From: an uncultured Prevotellaceae bacterium
Lineage (GTDB): Bacteria; Bacteroidota; Bacteroidia; Bacteroidales; Bacteroidaceae
Direction: 5' to 3'
DNA length: 45,423 nucleotides
Assembly: GCA_902779455.1 (NCBI GenBank)
Contig: CACZBS010000031.1
Coordinates: 1-45,423, forward strand
In this document: piece after piece, positions 1 to 9,009 of the stretch
Layout of the letters: the number at the start of each line of letters is the position of its first letter
How positions within the stretch are numbered: position 1 is the stretch's first letter
Position numbers and translations under genes: made by a program
The notes under the pieces: model-generated
What the model saw: the letters and a program-made list of their open reading frames with translations, nothing else
Databases searched by the model: none
Told to the model about the DNA's origin: nothing

Positions 1-27
1 TAAGTGAAAATTCTGACATGGCAAAAT

Positions 28-52
28 CCTGGGCAACTTTTTGTTGCTCAGG
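28..52 (+). terminator. Hairpin after an upstream gene
   Basis: A 10-bp stem, CCTGGGCAAC with GTTGCTCAGG, contains one G-T pair and closes a TTTTT loop. It sits ahead of the first gene and could end transcription of a gene lying left of the window. No T-run follows, so termination is uncertain. No clear TAnnTTTG promoter box was seen between it and the first gene; an AGGAG at 92-96 lies 11 bases before the ATG at 108. Confidence 0.4.
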
Positions 53-107
53 CACTTATAAATAATGTTAAACTATAGTGTTGCGGAATTAAGGAGTATC
101 ACAAATA

Positions 108-2906
108 ATGAAGCGCATCATCACTATCATACTCTTGACGTTAACCCTGCATGCTGCTGCCCAAAACGACACGGACAAGGCTAAGGAAAAGAAAGAACGG
201 CACGTGGAGCTTTACGGCCAGGTCGTCGATTCCTTCACCAAGGCTGCCCTGAAGGCACACGTGACGCTGATGACTGCCAGCGACTCGGCAGTCGTCGACA
301 CGACGACCAGCTGGACTTGGGGAAGCAACTCGTTCTTTCAGTTCAAGGTGCCGGCCCGTCAGGAAAACTATATTTTAAAAGGAACGTGCGATGGCTATGA
401 GGATGGCTACCTCAACTACGATTTGCGCCACATCGCCCGCAACAACCACTTCGAACTGCCACGACTGATGCTGAAGAAGAAGCAAGACGTCTACAAGGAG
501 GTGGGACTCGACGGCGTCGTTGTCACTGGCACACGCGTGAAGATAGCCTATCGCGGCGACACCGTAGTCTATAACGCCTCGGCCTTCAACCTGCCTGAAG
601 GCTCGATGCTCGACGGCCTTATCCGTCAGATGCCAGGAGCCGAGCTGAAGGACAACGGCGACATCTACATCAACGGCCGCAAGGTGGACTACCTGATGCT
701 CAACGGCAAGGACTTCTTCAAGGGTCAGAACAAGGTGATGCTTGACAACCTGCCCTACTTCACCGTCAAGGAGCTGAAAGTCTACGACAAATCAACGAAG
801 CAGAGCGAGCGCATCGGACACGACGTTGAGCGAAAGGACTACGTCATGGACGTACAGCTGAAACGCGAATACAACCGAGGCTATATGGCTAATGCGGAGA
901 CAGGCGTCGGCACGGACGACCGTTATATGGGACGCCTCTTTGCCCTCTATTACGACGACCACACGCGCATGTCGCTCTTCGGCAATGTGAACAATGTCAA
1001 CGAGAACCGACGACCTGGCGGCGAAGGCGAGTGGCGCCCTTCTAACATGCCGCAGGGTCTACGCGCGACGAAGATGACGGGCATGCACCTGACGACGGAA
1101 GACAAGGATAAACGATGGGAAGAATGGTTCGACGCCACGATGACTTGGGATGATGCTGAGAACGAGAACCGCACGGCACGTGAGACATTCAGTTCTGAAG
1201 GCAACATCTTCGGAAACTCCTGGTCGCTCGGCCGGCAAAAGGACTTCCGCTTCACTGCCAGAAATAATCTTGAGTTCAGCAAGATTGGAATCGACAGCGA
1301 CCTCGGCATCAGCTATACCAATGGACATCGCGACACCGAGAGCACCGACTCCACCATGCGCGACGTGCTCATCAACCACCTGCAGAACCTGACCTACAAC
1401 CACTATCGTACCCTCAACCTGAACGGCAGCCTGTCGTGGACAAAGAAATTCGAATGGGGCGACTACGTCTCCCTTTCTGTCAACGGCTCGTTGGAGCGCC
1501 AGAAGCCCAGTGAGCGCTTTTCCATACAGGACACGCGCTACGTCAGCGACGGTAGCCGCGACTTCCGCCACTACTACGCCGATACCCATCAGAACAGCTA
1601 CGACTACAACTTGAATGCCGGTTACACATTCCAGATGCCAAACAACTGGTATGTCAACGGTGGTGCAAAATACAACCAACAGCGTCACGTCATCTACAAC
1701 AGCAACTACCGACTCGACCAGTTGGCCAATGCCACGCCGAACGAACTGACCTTCCTGCCCTCGTCGCGCGAGGTACTGAACACGGTTTTCGATGCCGACA
1801 ACAGCGACGACCAGCACACGATGGCCCGCACCATCACACCGTCCATCAGCCTGACACATTCTACTGACAATGCCTACTTCTCCATCAACCTTCCGATAAG
1901 CGTCACCCATCAGAAGATGCACTTCGTCACCAACGGCCTCGACACCATGGCCACCAGAAACTATACGACCTTCATGCCCAACATCTCGTTATACAGCTGG
2001 GGACGCAACTTCCGCATGTTCAATTACAGCCTCAACGTCAGCCAGCCGGACTTCGCCTCACTGATGCCTTCTGACGACACGACCAACCCGCTGGCCTACC
2101 GCGAGAACAATCCCAACCTGAAAGCCACCATCACCCATCAGCTCAGCACCCATATCACTTGGAACAACGATTCTCTGAAGCGCTTCATCTCTGCTGGGCT
2201 CAACGCCTCTGTGGTACAGCGTTCCTGGGGCACCCGCACCACCTACGATGCCTCTACTGGCGCCTATTCCTATAAGACCGACAACATCAACGGCAACTGG
2301 AACGCTTCGCTCAACGGCACCTTCCAACAGCCCATCGACCACAAGCGTCGCCTCACTCTCACCGAAGGGGCCACCGCTTCCTACATGCACTCCGTCGACT
2401 TCCCCGTAGCGTATGTTGCTGTATCACAGCAACCCGGCAAAAGCACCGTCCACAACTGGACGCTCAGCGACTACCTGAAGCTGGAGTATCAGCTGGACAA
2501 ACTGACCGCCTCCGTCAGCGGCAACATTGCCTGGCGCCGAAGCACCAGCACCCGCGAGGACTTCCAGCACATCAACGCCTTCGACTTCGACTACGGACTG
2601 GCCGTCAACTACACCATCCCATGGGTCAAAGTCCAGCTGGGCACTGACTTGCGCATGTTCTCGCGACGTGGCTACTACAGCGAGATGATGAACGACAATC
2701 ATTTCGTCTGGAACGCTGAGCTGTCGCGTTCGCTGCTCAAGGAGCGACTGACGATAAAGTTGACCGCCTTCGACTTGCTCCACCAGCTTTCCAGCACCCA
2801 ATACTCCGTCAACGCCCAGGGGCGCACGGAGACATGGAACAACTGCATTCCTCGCTACGTAATGTTCTCGCTGAACTATAAACTATCCCAAATGCCAAAG
2901 AAATGA
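108..2906 (+). CDS. Outer-membrane beta-barrel protein, TonB-receptor-like
   Basis: The 932-residue protein has a signal peptide (about 1-18, ending AAAQ). A carboxypeptidase-regulatory-like beta-sandwich follows at about 35-125 (VELYGQVVDSFTKAAL start). A plug-like segment at about 140-260 carries DGLIRQMPGAELKDNGDIYINGR. The rest is a long run of alternating aromatic/polar strands typical of a 22-strand outer-membrane barrel. This is the layout of the 'outer membrane beta-barrel family' proteins of Bacteroidetes, relatives of TonB receptors; the substrate is unknown. The ATG is supported by an upstream AGGAG. The stop overlaps the start of the P-ATPase gene by four bases, so the two are probably translationally coupled. 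That suggests, without proving, a role in metal or metallophore traffic. No SusD-like partner is nearby. Confidence 0.8.
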   Translation: MKRIITIILLTLTLHAAAQNDTDKAKEKKERHVELYGQVVDSFTKAALKAHVTLMTASDSAVVDTTTSWTWGSNSFFQFKVPARQENYILKGTCDGYEDGYLNYDLRHIARNNHFELPRLMLKKKQDVYKEVGLDGVVVTGTRVKIAYRGDTVVYNASAFNLPEGSMLDGLIRQMPGAELKDNGDIYINGRKVDYLMLNGKDFFKGQNKVMLDNLPYFTVKELKVYDKSTKQSERIGHDVERKDYVMDVQLKREYNRGYMANAETGVGTDDRYMGRLFALYYDDHTRMSLFGNVNNVNENRRPGGEGEWRPSNMPQGLRATKMTGMHLTTEDKDKRWEEWFDATMTWDDAENENRTARETFSSEGNIFGNSWSLGRQKDFRFTARNNLEFSKIGIDSDLGISYTNGHRDTESTDSTMRDVLINHLQNLTYNHYRTLNLNGSLSWTKKFEWGDYVSLSVNGSLERQKPSERFSIQDTRYVSDGSRDFRHYYADTHQNSYDYNLNAGYTFQMPNNWYVNGGAKYNQQRHVIYNSNYRLDQLANATPNELTFLPSSREVLNTVFDADNSDDQHTMARTITPSISLTHSTDNAYFSINLPISVTHQKMHFVTNGLDTMATRNYTTFMPNISLYSWGRNFRMFNYSLNVSQPDFASLMPSDDTTNPLAYRENNPNLKATITHQLSTHITWNNDSLKRFISAGLNASVVQRSWGTRTTYDASTGAYSYKTDNINGNWNASLNGTFQQPIDHKRRLTLTEGATASYMHSVDFPVAYVAVSQQPGKSTVHNWTLSDYLKLEYQLDKLTASVSGNIAWRRSTSTREDFQHINAFDFDYGLAVNYTIPWVKVQLGTDLRMFSRRGYYSEMMNDNHFVWNAELSRSLLKERLTIKLTAFDLLHQLSSTQYSVNAQGRTETWNNCIPRYVMFSLNYKLSQMPKK

Positions 2907-4759
2907 AAAAGACTGTTGCCGTCTTAGGCATGATGTGTGCGGGATGCTCGGCCCGCGTGGAGCAGAAGCTTAACCAAATGGAAGGTGTCAGCAAGGCTTC
3001 CGTCAACCTCTCAACCCGCACAGTGCTCCTTGACTATGATCCCGCTCTGACGTCGCTCCCACAGATGAAAGAGGCTCTCGGACAGATTGGTTACGACATG
3101 GTCATCGAGGAAGACCGCAATGTCGAGCAATTGGAGCGACAGAACTATCGTTCGCTTCGTCGCCGCGTATGGCTCTCATGGCTGTTCGCCATCCTGTGCA
3201 TGAGCATCTCCATGCGATGGATATTAGCCGGCTGGTCTGACGACAATCGCAACCAGCTATGCCTCATCATCGCAGCACTCAACATCATCTACTGCGGACG
3301 ACAATTCTATACGACAGCGTGGAAACAGCTCATTCATCGCTCGGCTAACATGGACACGCTCGTTGCCCTCTCTACGGGCATCACCTTCGCCTTCAGCACG
3401 TTCAACACTTTCTGGGGCGTGCAGTATTGGAGCGAGCAAGGGCTTGTCGCCCACACCTACTTCGATGCCTCAGTGATGATCATCACCTTTGTGCTCACAG
3501 GCCGACTCCTTGAGGAACGGGCCAAGCACTCCACGGCTTCGGCCATACGCTCGCTCATGGGGCTGCAACCCAAGACGGCCCACTGTATGGTCGACGGGAC
3601 CCTCGTGGACATGCCCATCTCCGCAGTCCAGCCCTTCGACATTCTTGAAGTAAGGGCTGGTGAGAAGATACCTGTCGACGGCATCGTTGTAGCAGGCGGA
3701 GCATTGGTCGACGAGGCTGCCATGACTGGCGAGTCAGAGCTTGTTGATAAACGGAACGGGCATCGGCTTCTGGCTGGCACCATCGTCAAATCCGGCCTGC
3801 TTCAGATGAAAGCGGAAGCCGTAGGTCAGAAGACAGTTCTCGCAAACATGATCCGCATGGTGCAGGAGGCACAGGGCTCCAAGGCACCTGTCCAGCGCTT
3901 GGTCGACCGTGTCGCCCTCGTTTTCGTGCCGACGATTGTCGGGTTGTCGCTGCTCACGTTTATCATCTGGATCCTCATCGGTGGCACGGCATACCTGCCA
4001 CAGGCCATTCTCTCGGCCGTCTCTGTGCTGGTCATCGCATGTCCCTGCGCCATGGGACTGGCTACGCCTACAGCTCTAATGGTGGGTATCGGCAAGGCTG
4101 CAGAACAAGGTATCCTCATCAAGGACGCCACGGCTCTGGAGCAGCTCCGGCGGGTCGACGCAATGGTCGTCGACAAGACCGGCACTATCACAGAAGGCTC
4201 CCCGGAGCAGCTTCGACCCTACGCCAAAGAGACCATAGCAAAACTTCAGTCGCAAGGCATCGATATACACATGATAAGCGGCGATAAGGAGGAGCGTGTC
4301 AGCCACTGGGCACAAGAAGCCGGCATCCGCCATTATCAAAGCCAAGCACTGCCTCAAGACAAGGACAATCTGGTCCGACGACTTCAGGCAGAGGGCCATA
4401 GGGTGGCGATGGTCGGCGACGGCATCAACGACTCGCAGGCATTGGCTACTGCCGACGTCAGCATAGCCATGGGACGCGGCACCGACGTGGCCATGGACGT
4501 GGCCCAGGTGACGCTGATGAGCCAGGACCTGCGCCGGCTCTTTGATGCAATCAGTCTCTCGCGCCGTACCGTATGCATGATTCATCAGAACCTTTTCTGG
4601 GCATTTATATATAATATGGTGTGCATCCCGCTGGCAGCCGGCCTGCCTTATGCTTTGGGCTACCACTGGCAAATCACGCCCATGTGGGCCTCGGCCCTGA
4701 TGGCTATGTCGAGTGTCAGCGTGGTACTCAACAGCCTCCGACTAAGATACACTAACTAA
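2903..4759 (+). CDS. copA: CopA-type heavy-metal P-ATPase lacking the nucleotide-binding domain
   Basis: An N-terminal heavy-metal-associated domain (residues 1-70) carries the MxCxxC metal site at C12/C15. Transmembrane segments follow, then an actuator domain with the TGES loop (AAMTGESELVDK). The CPC motif of Cu-type P1B pumps is at 380-382, the phosphorylation motif DKTGT at D424, and GDGIND at about 505-510, before two last membrane helices. Such pumps export Cu+ using ATP. The oddity is the D424-to-D506 spacing of 82 residues; typical CopA proteins have about 190-200, because the nucleotide-binding domain with its SEHP motif lies between. Here DKTGTITEG runs directly into the P-domain segment LRPYAKETIAKLQ, and no HP motif is present. 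The frame is open throughout, so this is an in-frame loss. The protein may be inactive, regulatory or catalytically unusual. It is the second gene of an operon, with an ATGA overlap upstream. Confidence 0.85.
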   Translation: MKKTVAVLGMMCAGCSARVEQKLNQMEGVSKASVNLSTRTVLLDYDPALTSLPQMKEALGQIGYDMVIEEDRNVEQLERQNYRSLRRRVWLSWLFAILCMSISMRWILAGWSDDNRNQLCLIIAALNIIYCGRQFYTTAWKQLIHRSANMDTLVALSTGITFAFSTFNTFWGVQYWSEQGLVAHTYFDASVMIITFVLTGRLLEERAKHSTASAIRSLMGLQPKTAHCMVDGTLVDMPISAVQPFDILEVRAGEKIPVDGIVVAGGALVDEAAMTGESELVDKRNGHRLLAGTIVKSGLLQMKAEAVGQKTVLANMIRMVQEAQGSKAPVQRLVDRVALVFVPTIVGLSLLTFIIWILIGGTAYLPQAILSAVSVLVIACPCAMGLATPTALMVGIGKAAEQGILIKDATALEQLRRVDAMVVDKTGTITEGSPEQLRPYAKETIAKLQSQGIDIHMISGDKEERVSHWAQEAGIRHYQSQALPQDKDNLVRRLQAEGHRVAMVGDGINDSQALATADVSIAMGRGTDVAMDVAQVTLMSQDLRRLFDAISLSRRTVCMIHQNLFWAFIYNMVCIPLAAGLPYALGYHWQITPMWASALMAMSSVSVVLNSLRLRYTN

Positions 4760-4773
4760 TAACTATAAGAAGT

Positions 4774-7710
4774 ATGAAACGACTCAATCTACTCATCCTA
4801 ACCGTGGCTATGATGGCCTCTGCTGTGGCTTTGCATGCCCAGAACAACTACTACGACCTCACTTCTTATTATCTGGAGAATACCACTTTCGACAATCGTG
4901 TCGACTTTGGTCTTCAGTCAACAGGCAATCAGAACAACCTCTTCAACGAACTTCCAGGATGGGAGAAAGCATCCTCAGGCTCGACCACCATGCTCGTCGG
5001 AGCCACCTTCAACTATGGCACAGGGGCTACGTTCGCTGGCTTCAGCGTGCCAGCCACAGGGCCAGACGGCAGTGCTGAGGGAGCATGCCTTGCTCTCTCG
5101 GCAGCTTTTACACGCACTGTCGCCTACGCTCAGACAATCCAGTTGCCAGCCGGCGATTATCTACTTGTGGCTCTCAGCCGCAACTGCAACCCGAACGCAT
5201 CGGCTGGACAAAGCCTGTTGGGATGGATTCCGACAACGACTGACGACAATAATAGCGAAGCACTCTCGGCTCTCACCGACTTCGACAACGACGAGTGGCT
5301 CGCCGACACCATCCGTTTCTCCCTCGCTACTCCGACGAAGGGCCAGATACGCATTGGATTCAAGGCCTCATCAGGAATACAGTCAGCACAGGCAGCACCC
5401 GTCTTCGACCACGTCAGGCTTCTGCGCACCACCCCCTACAGCGAGGAGACGGACGTCACAGGCGAGGTGCCCGTAGTGAAGACCGACAAGCGCTTTGCCC
5501 GAGGCGCCACCATGGCCTTCGGACGTATGACGGCCACCATCAGCGACGGCACGATTAACGAACGTGGCTTCTGCTGGAGCGAGCAGCCCAACCCCACCGT
5601 CAACGACGCGACGACGACGGAATATCTCAACAACAACGGCCAGATTTTCTGGCTGCGCAATCTGAAGCCCGCCACGAAGTACTATATGCGGGCCTATGCC
5701 AAGACTGAGGGCCATCGTGTCGGCTATGGTGAGGTCATCAAGTTCTACACACTGCCCAAGGGACAGATCACCTTCACCATACGCGACGGCGAGAAGACCA
5801 ACACCGAGCGCATCCGCAAGGCCACCCAGACGGCCGTCGACTGGTGGAACAACCTGACTGAGATGCGCGGCTTTTCACCCAACATCGGCTATGCCGAAGG
5901 CACGCCTACGGCCGACTGTTCCTATGGTGGCTGGATGCGCGTAGGCCCCAACCAGAGCTACCAGCGTCCTGGCACCATCATGCACGAGATGCTCCACGGC
6001 TGTGGCGTCATTCCCTGGGCCGGCACGGAGTGGGCCAAATTCGACCTCCGTTCCGGCACGTCCAACGCGGCAGGCTATGCCACCGGCTCGGGCCTCTGGC
6101 TGGGCGACCGCGTCACTGAGGTGCTGCGCTTCTGGGACAACAGTTCGACGGCACAGCTCAACGGCGACTATCAGCACATGTGGCCCTATGGCATCAACGG
6201 TGCTTCCGAGGACAACGGCTCTGACGTACTCTACATTGGCAACTCGCTTATCTGCCAGGCCCTCGGCGAGGACGGACTGCAGCACACCTCACAGCTCTTT
6301 GCCGAACCATACTACGCCCTCAATCAGGAGGATACGCTGAAATACTACCTGAAGTGTGAAGACGAAGGACGAGGACTCTATACGGCTTATCTTATCCCCA
6401 CCACGACAGGCACACTACAATGGCGCGACATGACATCGGCTGAGGCCATTGCCAACGACAGTACCGCGTGGACCATCACCTTCACGCCCAATAACCAGTT
6501 CTATCAGTTGCGCAACGTGGCTACAGGCCAATACCTCACCTATCAGTCTGGCATTCGGACGGCAGCACACAACACGCCAACAGCTAACGATGACTTCCAG
6601 CTGATGCGGGGCCGCGTCGACGTCAGCGGGATGCGGGGCTACTGGATCATCCATCCCACCAGCAACTGGACGCCGCCCTGTCTGCAGGCCTCCGCCAATG
6701 GAGCAACACAGAGTGCCACCTTCAATATTGCCAACAGTGCCACTGTCCAGCGATGGCTCATCATGACTGCCGACGAGATGAGCACCTTCGAGGAGGCCGC
6801 CATGGCTCAGCTGCGCCGCCAGGTCAGCGATGCTCTCAAGGAGATCCACACACTGGCCAGCGTACCCCATCGTGAGGACGAGCCGGGCGCCGACCAGCTC
6901 TTTGCAGATGCCCTCCAGCAGATTGAGTTGACGATGCAGCAGGCATCAGCCACCTCCGAACTCACCTCGCTTATCAGCCAGGCCCGACAGGCTGCCATGG
7001 AGTTCCTGGCCAGCGTCACCCCGACCGACCTCAGTCAGCCCTTCGACCTGAGCTGGCTCGTCGAGGACCGCGGCATGGACACTGTCAAGGCATGGCAGGG
7101 CACGTCTCCGTCACTGAGCTATTCATGCGCAGAGTTCTATCAGACCACTTTCGATTTCTATCAGACCCTCAACGGCCTTCCTGCTGGCACCTATCAGCTG
7201 CGCGTGCAGGGATTTCAGCGTCCAGGCACCTCCAGCGACGCCTACAGTGCCTATGCGGCCGGACAGAACAAAGTGACGACCTATCTCTATGCAGGCGAGT
7301 CCAGCGAGCGACTGGCCCACATTGCCAGCGAGGCCCAGCAGCGGAGCATCGGCGGCAGCGAGTCGACGGTGGGCAGCGGTCTCTACATGCCAAACAACAT
7401 GCATGCCGCAAGTCTCTACTTTGCCCGAGGACTTTATGACAACAGCGTCGCCACACGACTGGAGGAACCCAGCGCTTCGCTACGTATCGGGCTGCGCTCC
7501 TCGTCAATGCCAGATGCCTACTGGAGCATCTTTGACAACGTCAGGCTCTACTACTTTGGAACTACGCCACTCGACGAGCTTCAAGGCTTGACAACCGTCA
7601 TGTCCGACAACAGTCAGTCACCAATCTATTACGATATGCTGGGCCGTCGTGTCAAGACACTCAATAGTGGAATCTACGTCTCCAATGGCAAGAAGATCAT
7701 AATTCCCTAA
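4774..7710 (+). CDS. Secreted multidomain protein with HExxH metalloprotease-like motif
   Basis: The 978-residue protein has a signal peptide ending near AVALHAQ. A jelly-roll-like domain spans about 25-220, and a fibronectin-like segment about 230-330 (RGFCWSEQPNPTVND...TKYYMRAYAKT). A metalloprotease-like domain has H404-E405-M-L-H408-G-C-G411; the position of the third metzincin histidine is P414. A ricin/beta-trefoil-like stretch at about 590-670 (FYQLRNVATGQYLTY) is followed by a helical linker and a second jelly-roll domain. The C-terminus (YYDMLGRRVKTLNSGIYVSNG then KK) resembles the short Por/type IX sorting tails of Prevotella secreted proteins. The role is probably extracellular or cell-surface; a peptidase acting on glycoproteins is a guess. 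It starts 14 bases after the P-ATPase stop, so it may share that transcript. The exact family was not recognised. Confidence 0.7.
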   Translation: MKRLNLLILTVAMMASAVALHAQNNYYDLTSYYLENTTFDNRVDFGLQSTGNQNNLFNELPGWEKASSGSTTMLVGATFNYGTGATFAGFSVPATGPDGSAEGACLALSAAFTRTVAYAQTIQLPAGDYLLVALSRNCNPNASAGQSLLGWIPTTTDDNNSEALSALTDFDNDEWLADTIRFSLATPTKGQIRIGFKASSGIQSAQAAPVFDHVRLLRTTPYSEETDVTGEVPVVKTDKRFARGATMAFGRMTATISDGTINERGFCWSEQPNPTVNDATTTEYLNNNGQIFWLRNLKPATKYYMRAYAKTEGHRVGYGEVIKFYTLPKGQITFTIRDGEKTNTERIRKATQTAVDWWNNLTEMRGFSPNIGYAEGTPTADCSYGGWMRVGPNQSYQRPGTIMHEMLHGCGVIPWAGTEWAKFDLRSGTSNAAGYATGSGLWLGDRVTEVLRFWDNSSTAQLNGDYQHMWPYGINGASEDNGSDVLYIGNSLICQALGEDGLQHTSQLFAEPYYALNQEDTLKYYLKCEDEGRGLYTAYLIPTTTGTLQWRDMTSAEAIANDSTAWTITFTPNNQFYQLRNVATGQYLTYQSGIRTAAHNTPTANDDFQLMRGRVDVSGMRGYWIIHPTSNWTPPCLQASANGATQSATFNIANSATVQRWLIMTADEMSTFEEAAMAQLRRQVSDALKEIHTLASVPHREDEPGADQLFADALQQIELTMQQASATSELTSLISQARQAAMEFLASVTPTDLSQPFDLSWLVEDRGMDTVKAWQGTSPSLSYSCAEFYQTTFDFYQTLNGLPAGTYQLRVQGFQRPGTSSDAYSAYAAGQNKVTTYLYAGESSERLAHIASEAQQRSIGGSESTVGSGLYMPNNMHAASLYFARGLYDNSVATRLEEPSASLRIGLRSSSMPDAYWSIFDNVRLYYFGTTPLDELQGLTTVMSDNSQSPIYYDMLGRRVKTLNSGIYVSNGKKIIIP

Positions 7711-7744
7711 GTTACAAGGAAGTCAAACAAGATGAATTTGAAGA

Positions 7745-8845
7745 ATGGTTAGATTTCTCGACTTACAGAAGGTGAACAGCAGATTCCGGGATGAAATCCT
7801 GGAGGCCACGCAGCGTGTGGTCGATTCCGGATGGTATCTGCTGGGGCAGGAATGCCACGATTTTGAGAATAACTACGCCCGCTACATAGGCACAAGCCAC
7901 TGCATCGGCGTGGGCAACGGCCTCGATGCGCTGACACTCATCTACAGAGCCTACATCGAGATGGGCATCATGAAGCCAGGCGACGAGGTCATCGTGCCCG
8001 CCAACACGTACATCGCAACCATCCTGGCCATCACGGAGAACGGACTGAAGCCGATTCTTGTGGAGCCCCGACCTGACACGCTTGAGATTGACGACAGTCT
8101 CATCGAGAAGGCCATCACTCCACGGACGCGCTCTGTCCTCATCGTCCACCTCTACGGCCGCTGTGCCTACACAGAGCAGATCGGCCGGCTATGCCGCGAG
8201 CATCGCCTGAAGTTAGTAGAGGACAATGCCCAAGCCCACGGATGCTGCTACGGAGGACGGATGACAGGCTCGCTCGGCGATGCAGCCGGCCACAGCTTCT
8301 ATCCAGGCAAGAATCTCGGAGGACTGGGCGACGGGGGCGCAGTGACAACCAATGACGACGAGTTGGCCAAGATTGTCCGCGCGCTGGGCAACTATGGCTC
8401 AAGCCGCAAGTACGTCTTCGACTATAAGGGCCGCAACAGCCGTCTGGACGAGATGCAGGCAGCCATCCTGCGCGTCAGGCTCCGCCATCTTGACGATGAC
8501 AATGAGCATCGACGCCAAATTGCTGACTACTACTACGACCACCTGGACAATCCGTTAGTGAATGTTCCTATGAGAACCGCCCCTACAGAGAATGTCTATC
8601 ACACCTTCCCCATCCTCAGCCCGCAGAGGGATGCACTACAGAGCTACCTCCGCGAGCGAGGCATTGAGACCCTCATCCACTACCCCATCCCACCCCATCG
8701 GCAGGCCTGCTATGCTGAATGGGGCGAACTGAGACTACCCGTTACTGAACGCATACACGACTGTGAACTCAGCCTGCCCATCAGTCCTGTCCTCACCTTC
8801 GACGAAGCACGGCTGGTATGCCAGGCTGTCAACGAATTCAAATAG
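7745..8845 (+). CDS. DegT/DnrJ/EryC1/StrS sugar aminotransferase
   Basis: The 366-residue PLP enzyme has the length and motifs of the family that transfers an amino group to nucleotide keto-sugars. The cofactor lysine is K189 in [15 protein letters not shown]. The loop [10 protein letters not shown] holds the residues that stack on and bind PLP, and [12 protein letters not shown] is the conserved substrate-side helix. The sequence is closest in feel to FdtB/QdtB-type enzymes that make 3-amino-3,6-dideoxyhexoses on dTDP; the actual sugar cannot be set from sequence. The start is 34 bases after the previous gene, with no strong ribosome site. A terminator hairpin follows. The two further sugar genes downstream have their own promoter but suggest a shared role in surface glycan assembly. 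Confidence 0.88.
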   Translation: MVRFLDLQKVNSRFRDEILEATQRVVDSGWYLLGQECHDFENNYARYIGTSHCIGVGNGLDALTLIYRAYIEMGIMKPGDEVIVPANTYIATILAITENGLKPILVEPRPDTLEIDDSLIEKAITPRTRSVLIVHLYGRCAYTEQIGRLCREHRLKLVEDNAQAHGCCYGGRMTGSLGDAAGHSFYPGKNLGGLGDGGAVTTNDDELAKIVRALGNYGSSRKYVFDYKGRNSRLDEMQAAILRVRLRHLDDDNEHRRQIADYYYDHLDNPLVNVPMRTAPTENVYHTFPILSPQRDALQSYLRERGIETLIHYPIPPHRQACYAEWGELRLPVTERIHDCELSLPISPVLTFDEARLVCQAVNEFK

Positions 8846-8850
8846 GAAAA

Positions 8851-8876
8851 GGCACCTTTTGGGTGCCCTCTATTTC
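8851..8876 (+). terminator. Terminator after the sugar aminotransferase gene
   Basis: A 6-bp stem, GGCACC with GGTGCC, has a TTTTG loop. It is preceded by GAAAA and followed by CTCTATTTC, and begins six bases after the stop codon. The stem is short, so strength is uncertain. Confidence 0.6.
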
Positions 8877-8951
8877 ATTGTCAGCCAGCGTATCAATGCA
8901 AGGGGAAAGAAAAAATGTTTGAGAAATATGTCATTATCAAAAAATATTTCG

Positions 8952-8959
8952 TACCTTTG
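8952..8959 (+). promoter_or_regulatory. Bacteroidetes -7 box for the capD-like gene
   Basis: TACCTTTG matches the TAnnTTTG consensus and is followed by GC, 50 bases before the ATG at 9010. No good TTTG lies at the expected distance upstream; the nearest, 8918-8921, is about 10 bases too far. The -33 element is therefore weak. Confidence 0.7.
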
Positions 8960-9009
8960 CAGCCGATAAAGACAATAACTCTAAGTGAGACTATACTATA
9001 AAGACCGAA

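Noticed and set aside
7731-7751. Six-codon frame overlapping the aminotransferase start, and a similar one at 10917-10937
   Set aside because: Frames this short arise often by chance, and no promoter or other support was seen.
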